The translations under genes were made by a program, and so were the position numbers. Below, piece after piece: positions 18,536 through 28,870 of a stretch of DNA of 64,000 bases. Each line of letters begins with the position of its first letter. Position 1 is the stretch's first letter. The stretch is taken from assembly GCF_002797415.1 (NCBI RefSeq), contig NZ_KZ454944.1, positions 1,258,665 to 1,322,664 of the forward strand, in the 5' to 3' direction. The stretch is from Bacillus alkalisoli (lineage in GTDB: Bacteria; Bacillota; Bacilli; Bacillales; Bacillaceae_I). Under the pieces are notes generated by a model, which had not been told where the DNA came from, made no database searches, and saw only the letters and a list, made by a program, of their open reading frames with translations.

Positions 18536-21172
18536 ATGAAAAAACTAACATCTGCTCAAGTTAGGCAAATGTTTTTAGACTTTTTTAAGGAAAAAGGACA
18601 TGCAGTAGAGCCGAGTGCTTCCTTAGTTCCACACGAAGACCCTACATTACTTTGGATTAATAGTGGTGTTGCGACGTTAAAAAAATATTTTGACGGCCGT
18701 GTTATCCCAGCAAATCCACGAATTGTGAATGCCCAAAAATCCATTCGGACCAACGACATTGAAAACGTAGGGAAAACAGCTCGACACCATACATTTTTTG
18801 AAATGCTTGGTAACTTCTCTATCGGAGATTACTTCAAAAAAGAAGCAATCGATTGGGCTTGGGAATTTTTAACGAGTGAAAAATGGATCGGTTTTGACGC
18901 TGAAAAGTTATCCGTTACAGTTCACCCGGAAGATGAAGAAGCTTACCAATATTGGAACGAAGTAATTGGTGTTCCAGCAGAAAGAATCATTCGCTTAGAA
19001 GGGAACTTCTGGGATATCGGAGAAGGTCCATCAGGTCCGAATACAGAAATCTTCTACGACCGTGGGGAAGCGTACGGAAACGATTCTAACGATCCTGAGC
19101 TATATCCAGGTGGCGAAAATGAGCGCTATTTAGAAATTTGGAATCTTGTATTTTCTGAATTTAACCATAATCCAGACCATACATACACACCGCTTCCGAA
19201 GAAGAATATTGATACGGGAATGGGCTTAGAGCGTATCGTGTCTGTTATTCAAGATGTACCAACTAACTTTGACACAGACCTTTTCATGCCAATCATTCAA
19301 GCAACAGAAGAAGTATCTGGTGAAAAGTACAATGTGGATAAAGAGAAAGACGTTGCATTCAAAGTAATTGCGGACCATTTAAGAACGGTAACGTTTGCTG
19401 TTGGTGATGGTGCACTACCTTCTAATGAAGGCCGTGGCTATGTATTACGTCGTTTACTTCGTCGTGCAGTACGTTATGCGAAGCAAATTAACGTTAACCG
19501 TCCGTTTATGCATGAGTTAGTACCTGTAGTGGCAGAAATTATGGTTGATTTCTATCCAGAAGTTAAAGAGAAGCAAGACTTCATTCAACGTGTTATTAAA
19601 ACAGAGGAAGAGCGTTTCCATGAAACATTAAATGATGGACTGGCTATCCTTTCTGAAGTGATTAAAAAGGCGAAAGAAGAAGGTAGTAACGTTATTTCTG
19701 GAAAAGATGCTTTCCGTTTATACGACACATATGGCTTCCCGATTGAATTAACACAAGAATTTGCAGAAGAAAACAACATGGAACTGGACCATGAAGGTTT
19801 TGAAAAAGAAATGGAAATGCAACGTGAGCGTGCAAGAAGTGCTCGACAAGATGTTGATTCCATGCAAGTACAAGGTGGAGTTTTAGGTGATGTAAAAGTG
19901 GATAGTAAGTTTGTTGGCTACAACACACTTACAAACCAAACGGAAATTGCTGTTATGGTACAAAATGGTGAGTACGTTCAAACTGCCAATGCTGGAGAGG
20001 AATTACAACTAATTCTTTCATCCACACCGTTTTACGCGGAAAGCGGAGGACAAATTGCAGATGCTGGAGTAATCCAAGGGGCTAACGGTAAAGCTCGAGT
20101 AAAAGACGTACAAAAAGCACCAAACGGTCAAAACCTTCACACAGTCGTTGTAGAAGAAGGAACACTAACAACTGGTGAAGTAGTATCGACAACTGTAGAA
20201 CGCACGAACCGTGAAAAAGTTGTCAAAAACCATACGGCAACACATTTATTACATCAAGCATTAAAAGATGTGCTAGGTACTCACGTTAACCAAGCAGGTT
20301 CACAAGTAACAGGCGACCGTTTACGTTTTGACTTTTCTCATTTTGGGCAAGTAACTCAAGAGGAAATCGAAAGAATTGAACAAATTGTTAACGAAAAAAT
20401 TTGGGCTAATATCGATGTAGTTATTGAGAACAAATCACTTGCTGAAGCAAAAGAAATGGGTGCAATGGCACTTTTCGGTGAGAAATATGGAGATGTAGTT
20501 CGTGTCGTTCAAGTTGGAGAATATAGTTTAGAGCTTTGTGGTGGATGTCATGTACCGAACACTTCTGTAATAGGTCTCTTTAAAATTGTGTCTGAATCGG
20601 GTATCGGAGCTGGTACACGAAGAATGGAAGCAGTAACTGGTGAAGGTGCATATCAACTACTAAATAGCCAAGTTCAATTATTAAAAGAAGCAGCAAGTAA
20701 ATTGAAAACAAAACCACAAGAAGTAAGTACTAGAATTGATGCAGTTTTAGCTGAAATGAAAGAATTACAGCGAGAAAATCAGTCGTTAACGACTAAATTA
20801 AGCAACATTGAAGCATCTTCTATTCTTGATAACGTGAAAGAAGTAAATGGTGTGAAAATGCTAGCAGCTAAAGTTGCACCTACTGACATGAACAACCTAC
20901 GTACTATGATGGACGAACTAAAAGGTAAATTAGGGTCAGCAGTAATCGTACTTGCAAGTGTCCAAGACGGTAATAAAGTAAATATTTCTGCTGGAGTAAC
21001 AAAAGATTTAATGGAAAAAGGATACCATGCAGGAAAACTTATAAAAGAAGTTGCAACACGTTGTGGTGGAGGCGGTGGTGGCCGTCCTGATATGGCTCAA
21101 GCTGGTGGGAAAAATCCAGAGCAAGTAGACAGTGCATTACAATATGTTGAAGAATGGATGAAATCCATTTAA
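18536..21172 (+). CDS. alaS: Alanyl-tRNA synthetase
   Basis: A class II synthetase with an editing domain, 878 residues. The N-terminal aminoacylation core starts [17 protein letters not shown] with [20 protein letters not shown] (motif 2 region). The editing domain carries the zinc-binding pair HTATHLLH (about 565) and CGGCH (about 665). A C-terminal coiled coil (about 725-765) precedes the glycine-rich C-Ala domain ([16 protein letters not shown]). RBS AGAGGAGG. Expression is controlled by the T-box just upstream. ireB and ruvX follow. Confidence 0.98.
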   Translation: MKKLTSAQVRQMFLDFFKEKGHAVEPSASLVPHEDPTLLWINSGVATLKKYFDGRVIPANPRIVNAQKSIRTNDIENVGKTARHHTFFEMLGNFSIGDYFKKEAIDWAWEFLTSEKWIGFDAEKLSVTVHPEDEEAYQYWNEVIGVPAERIIRLEGNFWDIGEGPSGPNTEIFYDRGEAYGNDSNDPELYPGGENERYLEIWNLVFSEFNHNPDHTYTPLPKKNIDTGMGLERIVSVIQDVPTNFDTDLFMPIIQATEEVSGEKYNVDKEKDVAFKVIADHLRTVTFAVGDGALPSNEGRGYVLRRLLRRAVRYAKQINVNRPFMHELVPVVAEIMVDFYPEVKEKQDFIQRVIKTEEERFHETLNDGLAILSEVIKKAKEEGSNVISGKDAFRLYDTYGFPIELTQEFAEENNMELDHEGFEKEMEMQRERARSARQDVDSMQVQGGVLGDVKVDSKFVGYNTLTNQTEIAVMVQNGEYVQTANAGEELQLILSSTPFYAESGGQIADAGVIQGANGKARVKDVQKAPNGQNLHTVVVEEGTLTTGEVVSTTVERTNREKVVKNHTATHLLHQALKDVLGTHVNQAGSQVTGDRLRFDFSHFGQVTQEEIERIEQIVNEKIWANIDVVIENKSLAEAKEMGAMALFGEKYGDVVRVVQVGEYSLELCGGCHVPNTSVIGLFKIVSESGIGAGTRRMEAVTGEGAYQLLNSQVQLLKEAASKLKTKPQEVSTRIDAVLAEMKELQRENQSLTTKLSNIEASSILDNVKEVNGVKMLAAKVAPTDMNNLRTMMDELKGKLGSAVIVLASVQDGNKVNISAGVTKDLMEKGYHAGKLIKEVATRCGGGGGGRPDMAQAGGKNPEQVDSALQYVEEWMKSI

Positions 21173-21253
21173 CATTCTTGTTAAATAGTGTACAATAAAG
21201 GTAACTATTGACAAGCAGATTTTGAATAAAGTCTGAAAAGAGAGGTGCATACT

Positions 21254-21520
21254 ATGAGCTCCTTTGATAAAACAATGAAATTTAATTTTCATGAGGACTC
21301 TGTTGAGACGAATGTAGAAGAAGTATTATTTACGGTTCACGATGCATTAAGAGAAAAAGGATACAATCCTATTAATCAAATCGTTGGCTACCTTCTCTCC
21401 GGAGACCCAGCCTACATTCCAAGACATAATGATGCAAGGGCATTAATTCGTAAACTTGAAAGAGATGAATTAATCGAGGAATTAGTGAAATCCTATTTAA
21501 AGCATCATCGTAAGGAGTAA
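21254..21520 (+). CDS. ireB: IreB-family regulatory phosphoprotein (YrzL)
   Basis: 88 residues ([25 protein letters not shown]...) matching the UPF0297/DUF965 family. In Enterococcus the family member IreB is a substrate of the PASTA kinase IreK and limits cephalosporin resistance; the Bacillus role is less clear. The conserved [22 protein letters not shown] stretch lies in the middle. ATG 21254 follows AGAGGTG; a GTG three codons upstream lies within that site. ruvX begins 3 nt after its stop, a conserved pairing in Firmicutes. Confidence 0.92.
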   Translation: MSSFDKTMKFNFHEDSVETNVEEVLFTVHDALREKGYNPINQIVGYLLSGDPAYIPRHNDARALIRKLERDELIEELVKSYLKHHRKE

Positions 21521-21523
21521 TAC

Positions 21524-21940
21524 ATGCGTATAATGGGTTTAGATGTTGGTTCCAAAACTGTTGGTGTTGCCGTTAGTGATGAACTAGGGTGGACAGCACA
21601 AGGTTTGGAAACGATTAAGATTGATGAAGCTATAAATAATCTCGGCTTTAAACGATTAAAACAAATCATTGCTGAATATAATGTAGAAAAAATCGTGGTT
21701 GGTTTGCCGAAAAACATGAATGGTACGATTGGACCAAGAGGAGAAGCAAGTCGAGTCTATGCAGAAAAACTTCACGAAAAAACAAAATTGCCGGTTGTTT
21801 TTTGGGACGAGCGTCTTTCAACTGTTGCTGCTGAAAGGACATTGTTATCCGCTGACGTAAGCAGAGCAAAACGAAAAAAAGTCATAGATAAAATGGCAGC
21901 AGTGTTTATTCTGCAAGGATTTTTAGATAGCAAACAATAA
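21524..21940 (+). CDS. ruvX: Holliday junction resolvase RuvX/YqgF
   Basis: 138 residues with an RNase H-like fold: [16 protein letters not shown] at the N-terminus holds the first catalytic Asp, [13 protein letters not shown] the middle strand, and [12 protein letters not shown] the C-terminal acidic pair. The family is implicated in 16S rRNA 5' processing as well as junction resolution. It starts at ATG 21524 behind AAGGAG, tightly linked to ireB upstream and the DUF1292 gene downstream. Confidence 0.94.
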   Translation: MRIMGLDVGSKTVGVAVSDELGWTAQGLETIKIDEAINNLGFKRLKQIIAEYNVEKIVVGLPKNMNGTIGPRGEASRVYAEKLHEKTKLPVVFWDERLSTVAAERTLLSADVSRAKRKKVIDKMAAVFILQGFLDSKQ

Positions 21941-21959
21941 AACTAGAGGTGAACAAATC

Positions 21960-22247
21960 ATGGAACACGGTGAAAAGCATATTACTGTAATTGATGAGCA
22001 AGGAAACGAACAACTATGTGAAATTTTATTCACATTTGAAAATGAAGAGTTCGGAAAGTCTTACGTTCTTTACTACCCAGTTGGTGCGGACGAAGATGAT
22101 GCGGATGATATCGAAATTCATGCATCTGCATTCATTCCAGGTGAAGGCGATCAAGGCGGCGACTTAATGCCAGTCGAAACAGATGAAGAGTGGGACATGA
22201 TCGAAGAAATGTTAAACACTTTCATGGAGCAAGAAGAAGAAGAGTAA
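21960..22247 (+). CDS. yrzB: DUF1292 protein YrzB
   Basis: 95 residues, very acidic ([16 protein letters not shown] and a C-terminal run of Glu), with [22 protein letters not shown] at the start, as in the UPF0473/DUF1292 family that always follows ireB-ruvX in Firmicutes. It is cytosolic, function unknown. It starts behind AGAGGTG, and a strong hairpin terminator follows, closing the alaS-ireB-ruvX-yrzB cluster. Confidence 0.9.
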   Translation: MEHGEKHITVIDEQGNEQLCEILFTFENEEFGKSYVLYYPVGADEDDADDIEIHASAFIPGEGDQGGDLMPVETDEEWDMIEEMLNTFMEQEEEE

Positions 22248-22256
22248 TATAAACGA

Positions 22257-22297
22257 AAAAAGCTCTGGCAGCGTAAAAGTTGCTAGAGCTTTTTTCA
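22257..22297 (+). terminator. Terminator after yrzB
   Basis: AAAAAGCTCTGGCAGC pairs with GTTGCTAGAGCTTTTTT, a stem of about 12 bp with a T-run. Confidence 0.9.
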
Positions 22298-22347
22298 TTT
22301 TAAAGTGATTAGTGATTCGTTACTAGCAAGCAGCAAACCCCTAACCA

Positions 22348-22785
22348 CTATTCTACATTTAACAACGACGCTAACTCTTCTTTGTTATGCATCAAATCCT
22401 CTAACGTATACTCATCCAACACTTGAATAAACGCCTGCAATGCTTTGTGTAGTACATGCTTTAATGTGCAAGCCGGAGTTATCGCGCAAACTGAATGATC
22501 CCCAAAACAATCTACTATATGAAAATCCTCTTCTGTATGTCTAACTAACTTCCCTATATTAATGGCGGATGGCTCCATCGCTATACGGATACCGCCGCCT
22601 CTACCGCGAATCGTCTCAATGTATCCAAGTTTCCCTAAGTGGTAGATAACCTTCATTAAATGATTTTTAGATATATTATAGCTTTCTGCGATATCTTTAA
22701 TTTGTACAAGCTTTTCCTTCTTAGGGATACATGCTAAGTATAGTAATACTCTTAACGAGTAATCTGTGTACAGCGTTAACCTCAT
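22348..22785 (-). CDS. nsrR: Rrf2-family nitric-oxide-sensing repressor NsrR
   Basis: A 145-residue Rrf2 regulator with a winged helix-turn-helix (about 10-65) and the three cysteines C93, C100 and C106 (DCFGDHSVCAITPAC) that hold the [4Fe-4S] cluster in NsrR. NO destroys the cluster and releases repression of NO-detoxifying and nitrate-respiration genes. Start ATG 22785 follows AAGGAGTG; a GTG three codons upstream overlaps the site. It is transcribed leftward, convergent with the yrzB terminator and divergent from mltG. No hmp or nas genes are nearby in this window. Confidence 0.92.
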   Translation of the reverse strand: MRLTLYTDYSLRVLLYLACIPKKEKLVQIKDIAESYNISKNHLMKVIYHLGKLGYIETIRGRGGGIRIAMEPSAINIGKLVRHTEEDFHIVDCFGDHSVCAITPACTLKHVLHKALQAFIQVLDEYTLEDLMHNKEELASLLNVE

Positions 22786-22926
22786 AATAGTCACTCCTTC
22801 GTAAATATAGTACCATATCTTTAGTTTGAAATAATAAATAAAAAATGTTGGAAAACAGATTTTTATGTCAATTTTCCTACATAAATGTTGTATAATAAAT
22901 AGTTGAGCGAGAGGATGGTGTTTTTA

Positions 22927-24057
22927 GTGGGATCTAAAAAGAAAAATGATGTTCAACAAAAATTAATGGAAAAACATCAGGAAGCAAAAATCGTTCGCCG
23001 AATTGTATTTGTAGCATTTATAGTCTTAATGTTAGCAATAACGACAGTAATTGGCGGAGGATATTATTATATTTCAAATGCACTGAAGCCTGTAGATGAA
23101 GTATCAGAACATACAGAACAAGTGGAAATACCGATTGGTTCGTCTGGAACAGCCATTGCAAACATTTTGGAAGACGCAGGTATTGTTCATAATGCAAGAA
23201 TTTTTCGTTATTACGTAAAATTTAAAAATGAATCGGGATTTCAAGCAGGTACGTATACATTAAGTCCTTCTATGACATTAGATGAAATCATACTTTCCTT
23301 AAAATCAGGTAGAATTATGAGAGAAGCGTTGTTTAACGTAACAATCCCAGAAGGTCGTCAATTAACACAAATAGCAATCATTCTATCAAATAGAGCAAAT
23401 GTAGATGAAGAAGAATTTTGGGAAACAATTAACGATGAAGAGTTCGTTCGTGAAATGATGAAAAAGTTCCCTAATCTTATTACAGAAGAAGTATTCGCAG
23501 AAAATGTAAAATATCCGTTAGAAGGTTACTTGTTCCCAGCAACATATCCGTTTTATTCAGAGAACCCTACAATTGAAGAAGTTGTAGTACCTATGTTACA
23601 AAAAACGGAAGAAATTATCGCACCTTATTATGCGGAAATGGAAGAAGCAGGATTTACAGTGCATGAACTTTTAACTTTTGCTAGTCTTGTTGAAGAAGAA
23701 GCAACGGATCAAATACACCGTAAAAAAATTGCTAGCGTATTCTATAACCGATTAAATCAAGGAATGCCATTACAAACAGATCCAACTGTGTTGTACGCTT
23801 TAGGAGAGCATAAAGATAGAGTTCTATATGTGCACTTAGAAGTAGATGACCCTTACAACACCTATAAATACGCTGGTTTAACTCCAGGGCCAATTGCAAA
23901 TGCTGGTGCATCTTCTATTGAAGCTGTATTACAACCAGAAGAAACAAACTATTTATACTTCCTTGCTACACCTGAAGGAGAAGTAATCTTCAACGAAACA
24001 TACGATGCGCATTTACGAGACAGAGAAATTCATATAACAGGTAGAAACAACAATTAA
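22927..24057 (+). CDS. mltG: Endolytic murein transglycosylase MltG
   Basis: Cleaves nascent glycan strands at the membrane, setting their length. Structure: basic cytosolic tail, one transmembrane helix (about 28-50), a LysM-like subdomain (GSSGTAIANILEDAGI), then the YceG catalytic domain with the glutamate in LTFASLVEEEA and NRLNQGMPLQTDPTV. The 376-residue length is typical. GTG 22927 is preferred because GAGAGGATGG lies 8 nt upstream; ATG 22915 and TTG 22903 are in frame. A -10 TATAAT lies at 22891-22896. A hairpin terminator follows, so it is monocistronic here. Confidence 0.93.
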   Translation: MGSKKKNDVQQKLMEKHQEAKIVRRIVFVAFIVLMLAITTVIGGGYYYISNALKPVDEVSEHTEQVEIPIGSSGTAIANILEDAGIVHNARIFRYYVKFKNESGFQAGTYTLSPSMTLDEIILSLKSGRIMREALFNVTIPEGRQLTQIAIILSNRANVDEEEFWETINDEEFVREMMKKFPNLITEEVFAENVKYPLEGYLFPATYPFYSENPTIEEVVVPMLQKTEEIIAPYYAEMEEAGFTVHELLTFASLVEEEATDQIHRKKIASVFYNRLNQGMPLQTDPTVLYALGEHKDRVLYVHLEVDDPYNTYKYAGLTPGPIANAGASSIEAVLQPEETNYLYFLATPEGEVIFNETYDAHLRDREIHITGRNNN

Positions 24058-24067
24058 TACTATCATC

Positions 24068-24102
24068 TGGAATGCGATACCATTCGCATTCCATCTTCTT
24101 TT
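24068..24102 (+). terminator. Terminator after mltG
   Basis: TGGAATGCGA pairs perfectly with TCGCATTCCA around TACCAT, followed by a T-rich stretch. Confidence 0.85.
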
Positions 24103-24241
24103 ATGATAAAATATATCGAGTTGTTTTTCATACTACTAATTCCAAGTAGAGTTCCTCTCCACGAGTCGAACTCTCTTTTAATGCAATTATAATATATGTG
24201 ATAAGTAAATAATGATTTCTGTGGATAGTATACCTAACTAA

Positions 24242-24325
24242 GTTGATGATAGCACGAGGCGCGAGGAGCTAGCCGCAAGACCTAGACACGCCCGCGGAAA
24301 GCGAGTGCCTCGTGCTATCAGCAAC
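24242..24325 (+). repeat. GC-rich palindromic element, copy 4 (short)
   Basis: Arms TGATAGCACGAGGC and GCCTCGTGCTATCA are perfect, with the CGCCCGCGGAAAGCG block of the family retained but the central part much shortened. Wider flanks CTAACTAAGTTG and CAACAGTTAG also pair imperfectly. It lies between mltG and trmR. Confidence 0.75.
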
Positions 24326-24379
24326 AGTTAGTACCCTATAATGACATAGTTAACATATTTAGATAGGAGGAAACATCCA

Positions 24380-25024
24380 TTGGACGAAAAAATAATTTCC
24401 TATCTGGAATCATTAATAAACGAACGAGAACCTCTATTAAATAAAATGGAACAACTTGCAAAAGAAGAACAAGTACCAATCATGGATTTAGTTGGCATGG
24501 AAACACTTTTGCAACTTCTTCGCATACAACAGCCAAAAAAAATCCTAGAAATCGGAACAGCCATTGGTTACTCTGCTATTAGAATGGCAAAAACAATAGA
24601 AAACGCAGAAATTGTTACCATTGAACGCGACGAAAAACGATATGGACAGGCTGAACAGTTTGCAAAAGAAGCAAAGTTAGAAGATAGATTACATTTTATT
24701 TTTGGAGACGCAACAGAAACACACGAACTTATAGAAAAGATGGCTCCTTATGATGTAATATTTGTTGATGCTGCCAAAGGTCAATATGAGCGGTTTTTTA
24801 CGATGTATGAAAAATATTTAGCACCAACAGGAATCATTGTAACGGACAATGTTCTATTTAAAGGTCTCGTTGCAGAAAACATAGAAGAAATCGAACCAAA
24901 ACGGATTAAAAATTTAGTGAAGAAAATCGACAAATTTAATCGTTGGTTAATGGAAAATGAAAAATATGATACTGCTATTTTGCCTGTTGGAGACGGAATA
25001 GCGATAAGTAAATTAAAGAGGTGA
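24380..25024 (+). CDS. trmR: SAM-dependent O-methyltransferase TrmR (YrrM), tRNA 5-hydroxyuridine methyltransferase
   Basis: 214 residues with a class I methyltransferase fold: KKILEIGTAIGYSAIRMA (SAM glycine loop, about 55-72), VTIERDE, the metal and catalytic YDVIFVDAAKG, and IIVTDNVLF, as in the COMT-like O-methyltransferases. B. subtilis YrrM methylates ho5U34 to mo5U34 in tRNA. The next two genes encode the U32 peptidase-like proteins that make ho5U, so three consecutive genes build one wobble modification. TTG 24380 follows AGGAGG by 9 nt. The stop lies 5 nt before the next start. Confidence 0.92.
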   Translation: MDEKIISYLESLINEREPLLNKMEQLAKEEQVPIMDLVGMETLLQLLRIQQPKKILEIGTAIGYSAIRMAKTIENAEIVTIERDEKRYGQAEQFAKEAKLEDRLHFIFGDATETHELIEKMAPYDVIFVDAAKGQYERFFTMYEKYLAPTGIIVTDNVLFKGLVAENIEEIEPKRIKNLVKKIDKFNRWLMENEKYDTAILPVGDGIAISKLKR

Positions 25025-25029
25025 AAACG

Positions 25030-25959
25030 ATGAACAAACCTGAATTATTAGTTACCCCAATTGATTTAGACAATATGAAAGACTTAATAGAAGCTGGTGC
25101 TGATGCGTTCATGATTGGTGAACAACACTTCGGTTTAAGACTAGCTGGTGAATTTAATCGTGATCAAGTGAAAGAAGCGATAACACTAGCACATGAGAAC
25201 GGCAAAAAAGTATATGTTGCTATGAATGCTCTTTTTCACAATGACAAAGTAGAAGATTTAAGTGATTACCTACAATTCTTAGAAGAAAATAGTGCAGATG
25301 GAGTTGTGTTTGGTGACCCAGCGGTGCTTATGGCAGCAAAAGAAGCGGCACCTTCTATGAAATTACATTGGAATACAGAAACAACTGCGACAAACTATTT
25401 TACTTGTAACTACTGGGGAAGAAAAGGCGCAAAGCGTGCTGTTCTTGCTCGTGAGTTAAACATGGATACCATTGTAGAAACAAAAGAAAATGCTGAGGTT
25501 GAAATCGAAGTTCAAGTTCACGGTATGACCTGTATGTTCCAATCGAAACGTTCATTACTTGGAAATTATTTTGAGTACCAAGGAAAAGCGATGGAAATTG
25601 AAAATCGTACACAAGGTAAAAATATGATACTACATGATAAAGAGCGAGAAAATAAATATCCGATTTTTGAAGATGAAAATGGCACACATATTATGAGTCC
25701 AAACGATATGTGTATTATCGATGAATTGGAAGAGATGATTGACGCTGGTGTGGATAGCTTCAAAATTGATGGAGTTTTACAATCTCCTGAGTATATCGTG
25801 GAAGTAACAAAGAAGTACCGTCAAGCAATCGATTTATGTGTGGAAGATCGTGATCAATATGAAGAAATAAAAGAAACTCTATTAGAAGAAGTCGAGGAGT
25901 TACAACAAGGTCACAGACCATTAGACACAGGATTCTTCTTTAAAGAAACAGTTTATTAA
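25030..25959 (+). CDS. trhP1: U32 peptidase-family protein TrhP1 (YrrN), tRNA U34 hydroxylation
   Basis: 309 residues of the peptidase U32 family. KPELLVTPIDLDNMKDLIEAGADAFMIG opens the barrel. In known systems the family takes part in prephenate-dependent hydroxylation of tRNA uridine 34. It lacks the cluster of cysteines seen in the partner YrrO (only VHGMTCMF is retained), as expected for the P1 subunit. ATG 25030 is chosen behind AAAGAGGTGA, which overlaps the trmR stop. Confidence 0.9.
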   Translation: MNKPELLVTPIDLDNMKDLIEAGADAFMIGEQHFGLRLAGEFNRDQVKEAITLAHENGKKVYVAMNALFHNDKVEDLSDYLQFLEENSADGVVFGDPAVLMAAKEAAPSMKLHWNTETTATNYFTCNYWGRKGAKRAVLARELNMDTIVETKENAEVEIEVQVHGMTCMFQSKRSLLGNYFEYQGKAMEIENRTQGKNMILHDKERENKYPIFEDENGTHIMSPNDMCIIDELEEMIDAGVDSFKIDGVLQSPEYIVEVTKKYRQAIDLCVEDRDQYEEIKETLLEEVEELQQGHRPLDTGFFFKETVY

Positions 25960-25981
25960 GCAAGAAAGGGAGGTTTGTAAA

Positions 25982-27253
25982 ATGACAACAATTTTAAATG
26001 ATAAAATTTCGAAAATAGTAGATGGAAAACGTGTAATAGTAAAGAAGCCTGAGTTACTTGCTCCAGCAGGTAACTTAGAAAAGTTAAAGATTGCTGTACG
26101 ATACGGAGCGGACGCAGTATTTATTGGTGGACAAGAATACGGATTACGTTCCAATGCTGATAACTTCACACATGAAGAAATGGCAGAAGGTGTACAATTT
26201 GCTGCAAAATACGGTGCAAGAATTTATGTTACAACCAATATTTTTGCCCACAATGAAAATATTGACGGCTTAGATGATTACTTAATTGGACTACAAGATG
26301 CAGGAGTACACGGTATTATTGTTGCAGATCCGTTAATTATTGAAACATGTCGCCGTGTTGCACCAAAATTAGAAGTTCACTTAAGTACGCAACAATCTTT
26401 ATCTAACTGGAAAGCTGTTCAATTCTGGAAAGAAGAAGGACTAGAGCGTGTTGTACTTGCTCGTGAAACAAGTGCAGAAGAAATTCGTGAAATGAAAGAA
26501 AAAGTAGACATCGAAATTGAAACGTTCATTCACGGTGCTATGTGTATTGCTTACTCTGGTCGTTGTGTATTAAGTAATCATATGACGGCTCGTGACTCTA
26601 ACCGAGGTGGCTGTTGCCAATCTTGCCGTTGGGACTATGATTTATATGCTGTAGAAGGTAGCGATGAAAATCCACTTTATGCAGAAGGTGATGCACCATT
26701 TGCAATGAGTCCAAAAGACTTAAAATTAATTGAATCTATTCCTCAAATGATTGAACTTGGAATTGATAGTTTAAAAATTGAAGGAAGAATGAAATCTATT
26801 CATTACGTAGCAACAGTAGTAAGTGTATACCGTAAAGTAATAGATGCGTATTGTGCGGATCCAGAAAACTTCCAAATTCAGAAAGAATGGTTAGAAGAGC
26901 TAGATAAATGTGCAAATCGTGAAACTGCTACTGCGTTCTTTGAAGGAACTCCAGGGTATAAAGAGCAAATGTTTGGTAATCATAGCAAAAAGACGACGTT
27001 TGATTTTGTTGGATTAGTGTTAGACTATGATGCAGAGACAAAAATGGTAACATTACAACAAAGAAACTATTTCAAACCTGGACAAGAAGTGGAATTCTTC
27101 GGACCGGAAATTGAAAACTTTACACAAGTTATAGATAAGATCTGGGATGAGGACGGGAACGAACTAGACGCTGCTCGACACCCACTACAAATTGTTACAT
27201 TTAAAGTAGACAAGCCGATCTATCCGTACAACATGATGCGAAAGGAGCAATAA
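25982..27253 (+). CDS. trhP2: U32 peptidase-family protein TrhP2 (YrrO), tRNA U34 hydroxylation
   Basis: 423 residues. The U32 signature ETFIHGAMCIAYSGRCVLSNH (about 180-200) is followed by GGCCQSCRW. This gives the four-cysteine set that binds an Fe-S cluster in the TrhP family. The C-terminal beta-barrel (from about 330) is present, with PGQEVEFFGPE. It works with TrhP1 to form 5-hydroxyuridine at U34 using prephenate. It starts behind GGGAGG 7 nt upstream, and udk follows 6 nt later. Confidence 0.92.
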   Translation: MTTILNDKISKIVDGKRVIVKKPELLAPAGNLEKLKIAVRYGADAVFIGGQEYGLRSNADNFTHEEMAEGVQFAAKYGARIYVTTNIFAHNENIDGLDDYLIGLQDAGVHGIIVADPLIIETCRRVAPKLEVHLSTQQSLSNWKAVQFWKEEGLERVVLARETSAEEIREMKEKVDIEIETFIHGAMCIAYSGRCVLSNHMTARDSNRGGCCQSCRWDYDLYAVEGSDENPLYAEGDAPFAMSPKDLKLIESIPQMIELGIDSLKIEGRMKSIHYVATVVSVYRKVIDAYCADPENFQIQKEWLEELDKCANRETATAFFEGTPGYKEQMFGNHSKKTTFDFVGLVLDYDAETKMVTLQQRNYFKPGQEVEFFGPEIENFTQVIDKIWDEDGNELDAARHPLQIVTFKVDKPIYPYNMMRKEQ

Positions 27254-27259
27254 CATTCA

Positions 27260-27895
27260 ATGGGGAAGAAACCGATTGTTATTGGTGTAACCGGAGGATC
27301 TGGCTCTGGTAAAACAAGTGTTACAAAATCTATTTATGAGCATTTTCAAAATCAATCGATTTTAATGATAGAGCAAGATTACTATTATAAAGATCAATCA
27401 GCATTACCATTTGAAGAACGTTTAAAAACGAATTATGATCACCCGTTAGCGTTCGATAATGATTTATTAATTCAGCATATTGAAAAATTACTTCAATATC
27501 AATCCATTAATAAGCCAGTCTACGATTATACACAGCATACTCGTTCTGACGAAGTAATAGAGGTAGAACCGAAAGATGTAATAATTGTAGAAGGTATTTT
27601 AGTATTAGAAGATGAAAGATTGCGTAACTTAATGGATATAAAACTTTACGTAGATACAGATGCTGATATTCGAATTATCCGCCGTATGTTACGTGACATT
27701 AAAGAGCGTGGACGTACAATTGATTCTGTCATCGAGCAATATGTTACAGTTGTTCGCCCGATGCACAATCAATTTATTGAACCGTCGAAGCGATATGCGG
27801 ATATTATTATCCCAGAAGGCGGACAAAATCATGTTGCAATAGACTTAATGGTAACAAAAATTCAAACAATTCTTGAACAAAAGTCAATTTTGTAA
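27260..27895 (+). CDS. udk: Uridine kinase
   Basis: Phosphorylates uridine and cytidine to the monophosphates for pyrimidine salvage. 211 residues with the P-loop [12 protein letters not shown] (about 8-19), [20 protein letters not shown] (nucleoside site) and [16 protein letters not shown]. Normal family length. It starts at ATG 27260 behind AAAGGAGC and completes the trmR-trhP1-trhP2-udk run found in B. subtilis. Confidence 0.96.
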   Translation: MGKKPIVIGVTGGSGSGKTSVTKSIYEHFQNQSILMIEQDYYYKDQSALPFEERLKTNYDHPLAFDNDLLIQHIEKLLQYQSINKPVYDYTQHTRSDEVIEVEPKDVIIVEGILVLEDERLRNLMDIKLYVDTDADIRIIRRMLRDIKERGRTIDSVIEQYVTVVRPMHNQFIEPSKRYADIIIPEGGQNHVAIDLMVTKIQTILEQKSIL

Positions 27896-27917
27896 TAACA
27901 TATGGTAAGTGAGTGAA

Positions 27918-28038
27918 TTTCATCATATATTTTTACTATCTGAAAAACGAATGACATCCATTTGTTTATTAGGAAGTAAATAATATATGAACTTATATAC
28001 TAATAGATATAAAATACTTTCGTTTTTCATTAAACGAA
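27918..28038 (+). repeat. About 122-bp AT-rich repeat, copy B
   Basis: Starts TTTCATCATATAT and ends CGTTTTTCATTAAACGAA. An 11-bp perfect inverted repeat TGAAAAACGAA/TTCGTTTTTCA lies at 27941-27951 and 28019-28029. Same framework as the copies at 7698 and 28143. Confidence 0.75.
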
Positions 28039-28142
28039 CCGTATTTAAGAAATTTATTCGAGTCATTAATTTTCCAATCGTGGAAATAACCGTTGATGTA
28101 TTCCAGTTAATGGGTACATCTTTTTCCACATACATGAGTAAT

Positions 28143-28265
28143 TTTCATAATGTATTACAACTATACGAAAAACGAATATCAACTAGGGAATGTTTTAGTA
28201 TTACAACAATATTTTAAACTTATCTAATTGATAGTAATACAAAAGTAGTTTTTCAATAAACGAAA
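28143..28265 (+). repeat. About 122-bp AT-rich repeat, copy C
   Basis: Starts TTTCATAATGTATTACAACT, carries CGAAAAACGAAT near the left and GTTTTTCAATAAACGAA at the right end. The interior has a GTATTAC/GTAATAC pair. It lies in tandem with copy B, 104 nt apart, in the udk-greA interval. Confidence 0.75.
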
Positions 28266-28338
28266 TACTTATGAAATTACTCTAATATATAAAAGAACAC
28301 TAATTGGGGAATGTGAATACTAGAAGGAGTTGAAGGAT

Positions 28339-28812
28339 ATGGCAGTAGAGAAAATTTATCCAATGACAGAAGAAGGTAAGTTAAAGATTGAACATGAACT
28401 AGAACAGTTAAAATCGGTACGCCGTAAAGAAGTTGTAGAACGTATTAAAATTGCGCGTAGCTTTGGTGATTTATCAGAGAACTCTGAGTACGATTCTGCG
28501 AAAGAAGAGCAAGCATTCGTTGAAGGACGTATTACACTTCTAGAGCAAATGATCCGTAATGCGAAAATCATTGAAGATAACAGTGATTCTGACTCTGTAA
28601 CATTAGGAAAAACAGTAACGTTTGTAGAACTTCCAGATGAAGAAGAAGAAACATACACAATCGTTGGTAGTGCAGAAGCAGATCCATTCGAAGGAAAAAT
28701 ATCAAACGATTCTCCAATGGGAAGCGCTCTTATGGGCAAAAATGTTGGGGATTCAGTATCCATTCAAACTCCAGGTGGAGAAATGAACGTACGAATCGTT
28801 TCAATAAAGTAA
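28339..28812 (+). CDS. greA: Transcription elongation factor GreA
   Basis: Stimulates RNA polymerase to cleave backtracked transcripts. 157 residues: an N-terminal coiled coil (about 8-75) with the acidic tip [17 protein letters not shown], then the FKBP-like C-terminal domain ending [20 protein letters not shown]. Start ATG 28339 follows AAGGAG by 9 nt; a TTG three codons earlier overlaps the ribosome site. A terminator follows at once. Confidence 0.97.
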   Translation: MAVEKIYPMTEEGKLKIEHELEQLKSVRRKEVVERIKIARSFGDLSENSEYDSAKEEQAFVEGRITLLEQMIRNAKIIEDNSDSDSVTLGKTVTFVELPDEEEETYTIVGSAEADPFEGKISNDSPMGSALMGKNVGDSVSIQTPGGEMNVRIVSIK

Positions 28813-28828
28813 TTTAGCTTGACTAAAT

Positions 28829-28866
28829 AAAGACCATCTCGTCGAAAATGTAGACGAGGTGGTCTT
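28829..28866 (+). terminator. greA terminator, also holding the pbpI ribosome site
   Basis: AAAGACCATCTCGTC pairs with GACGAGGTGGTCTTT, followed by TTTTT. The descending arm contains GAGGTGG, placed 8 nt before the pbpI ATG. In readthrough RNA the ribosome site would therefore be buried in the hairpin. Confidence 0.88.
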
Positions 28867-28870
28867 TTTC

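Noticed and set aside
27987-28217. 76-codon ORF in the udk-greA interval
   Set aside because: It lies across the two AT-rich repeat copies, has no ribosome site and no protein-like conservation pattern; it is repeat DNA read by chance.
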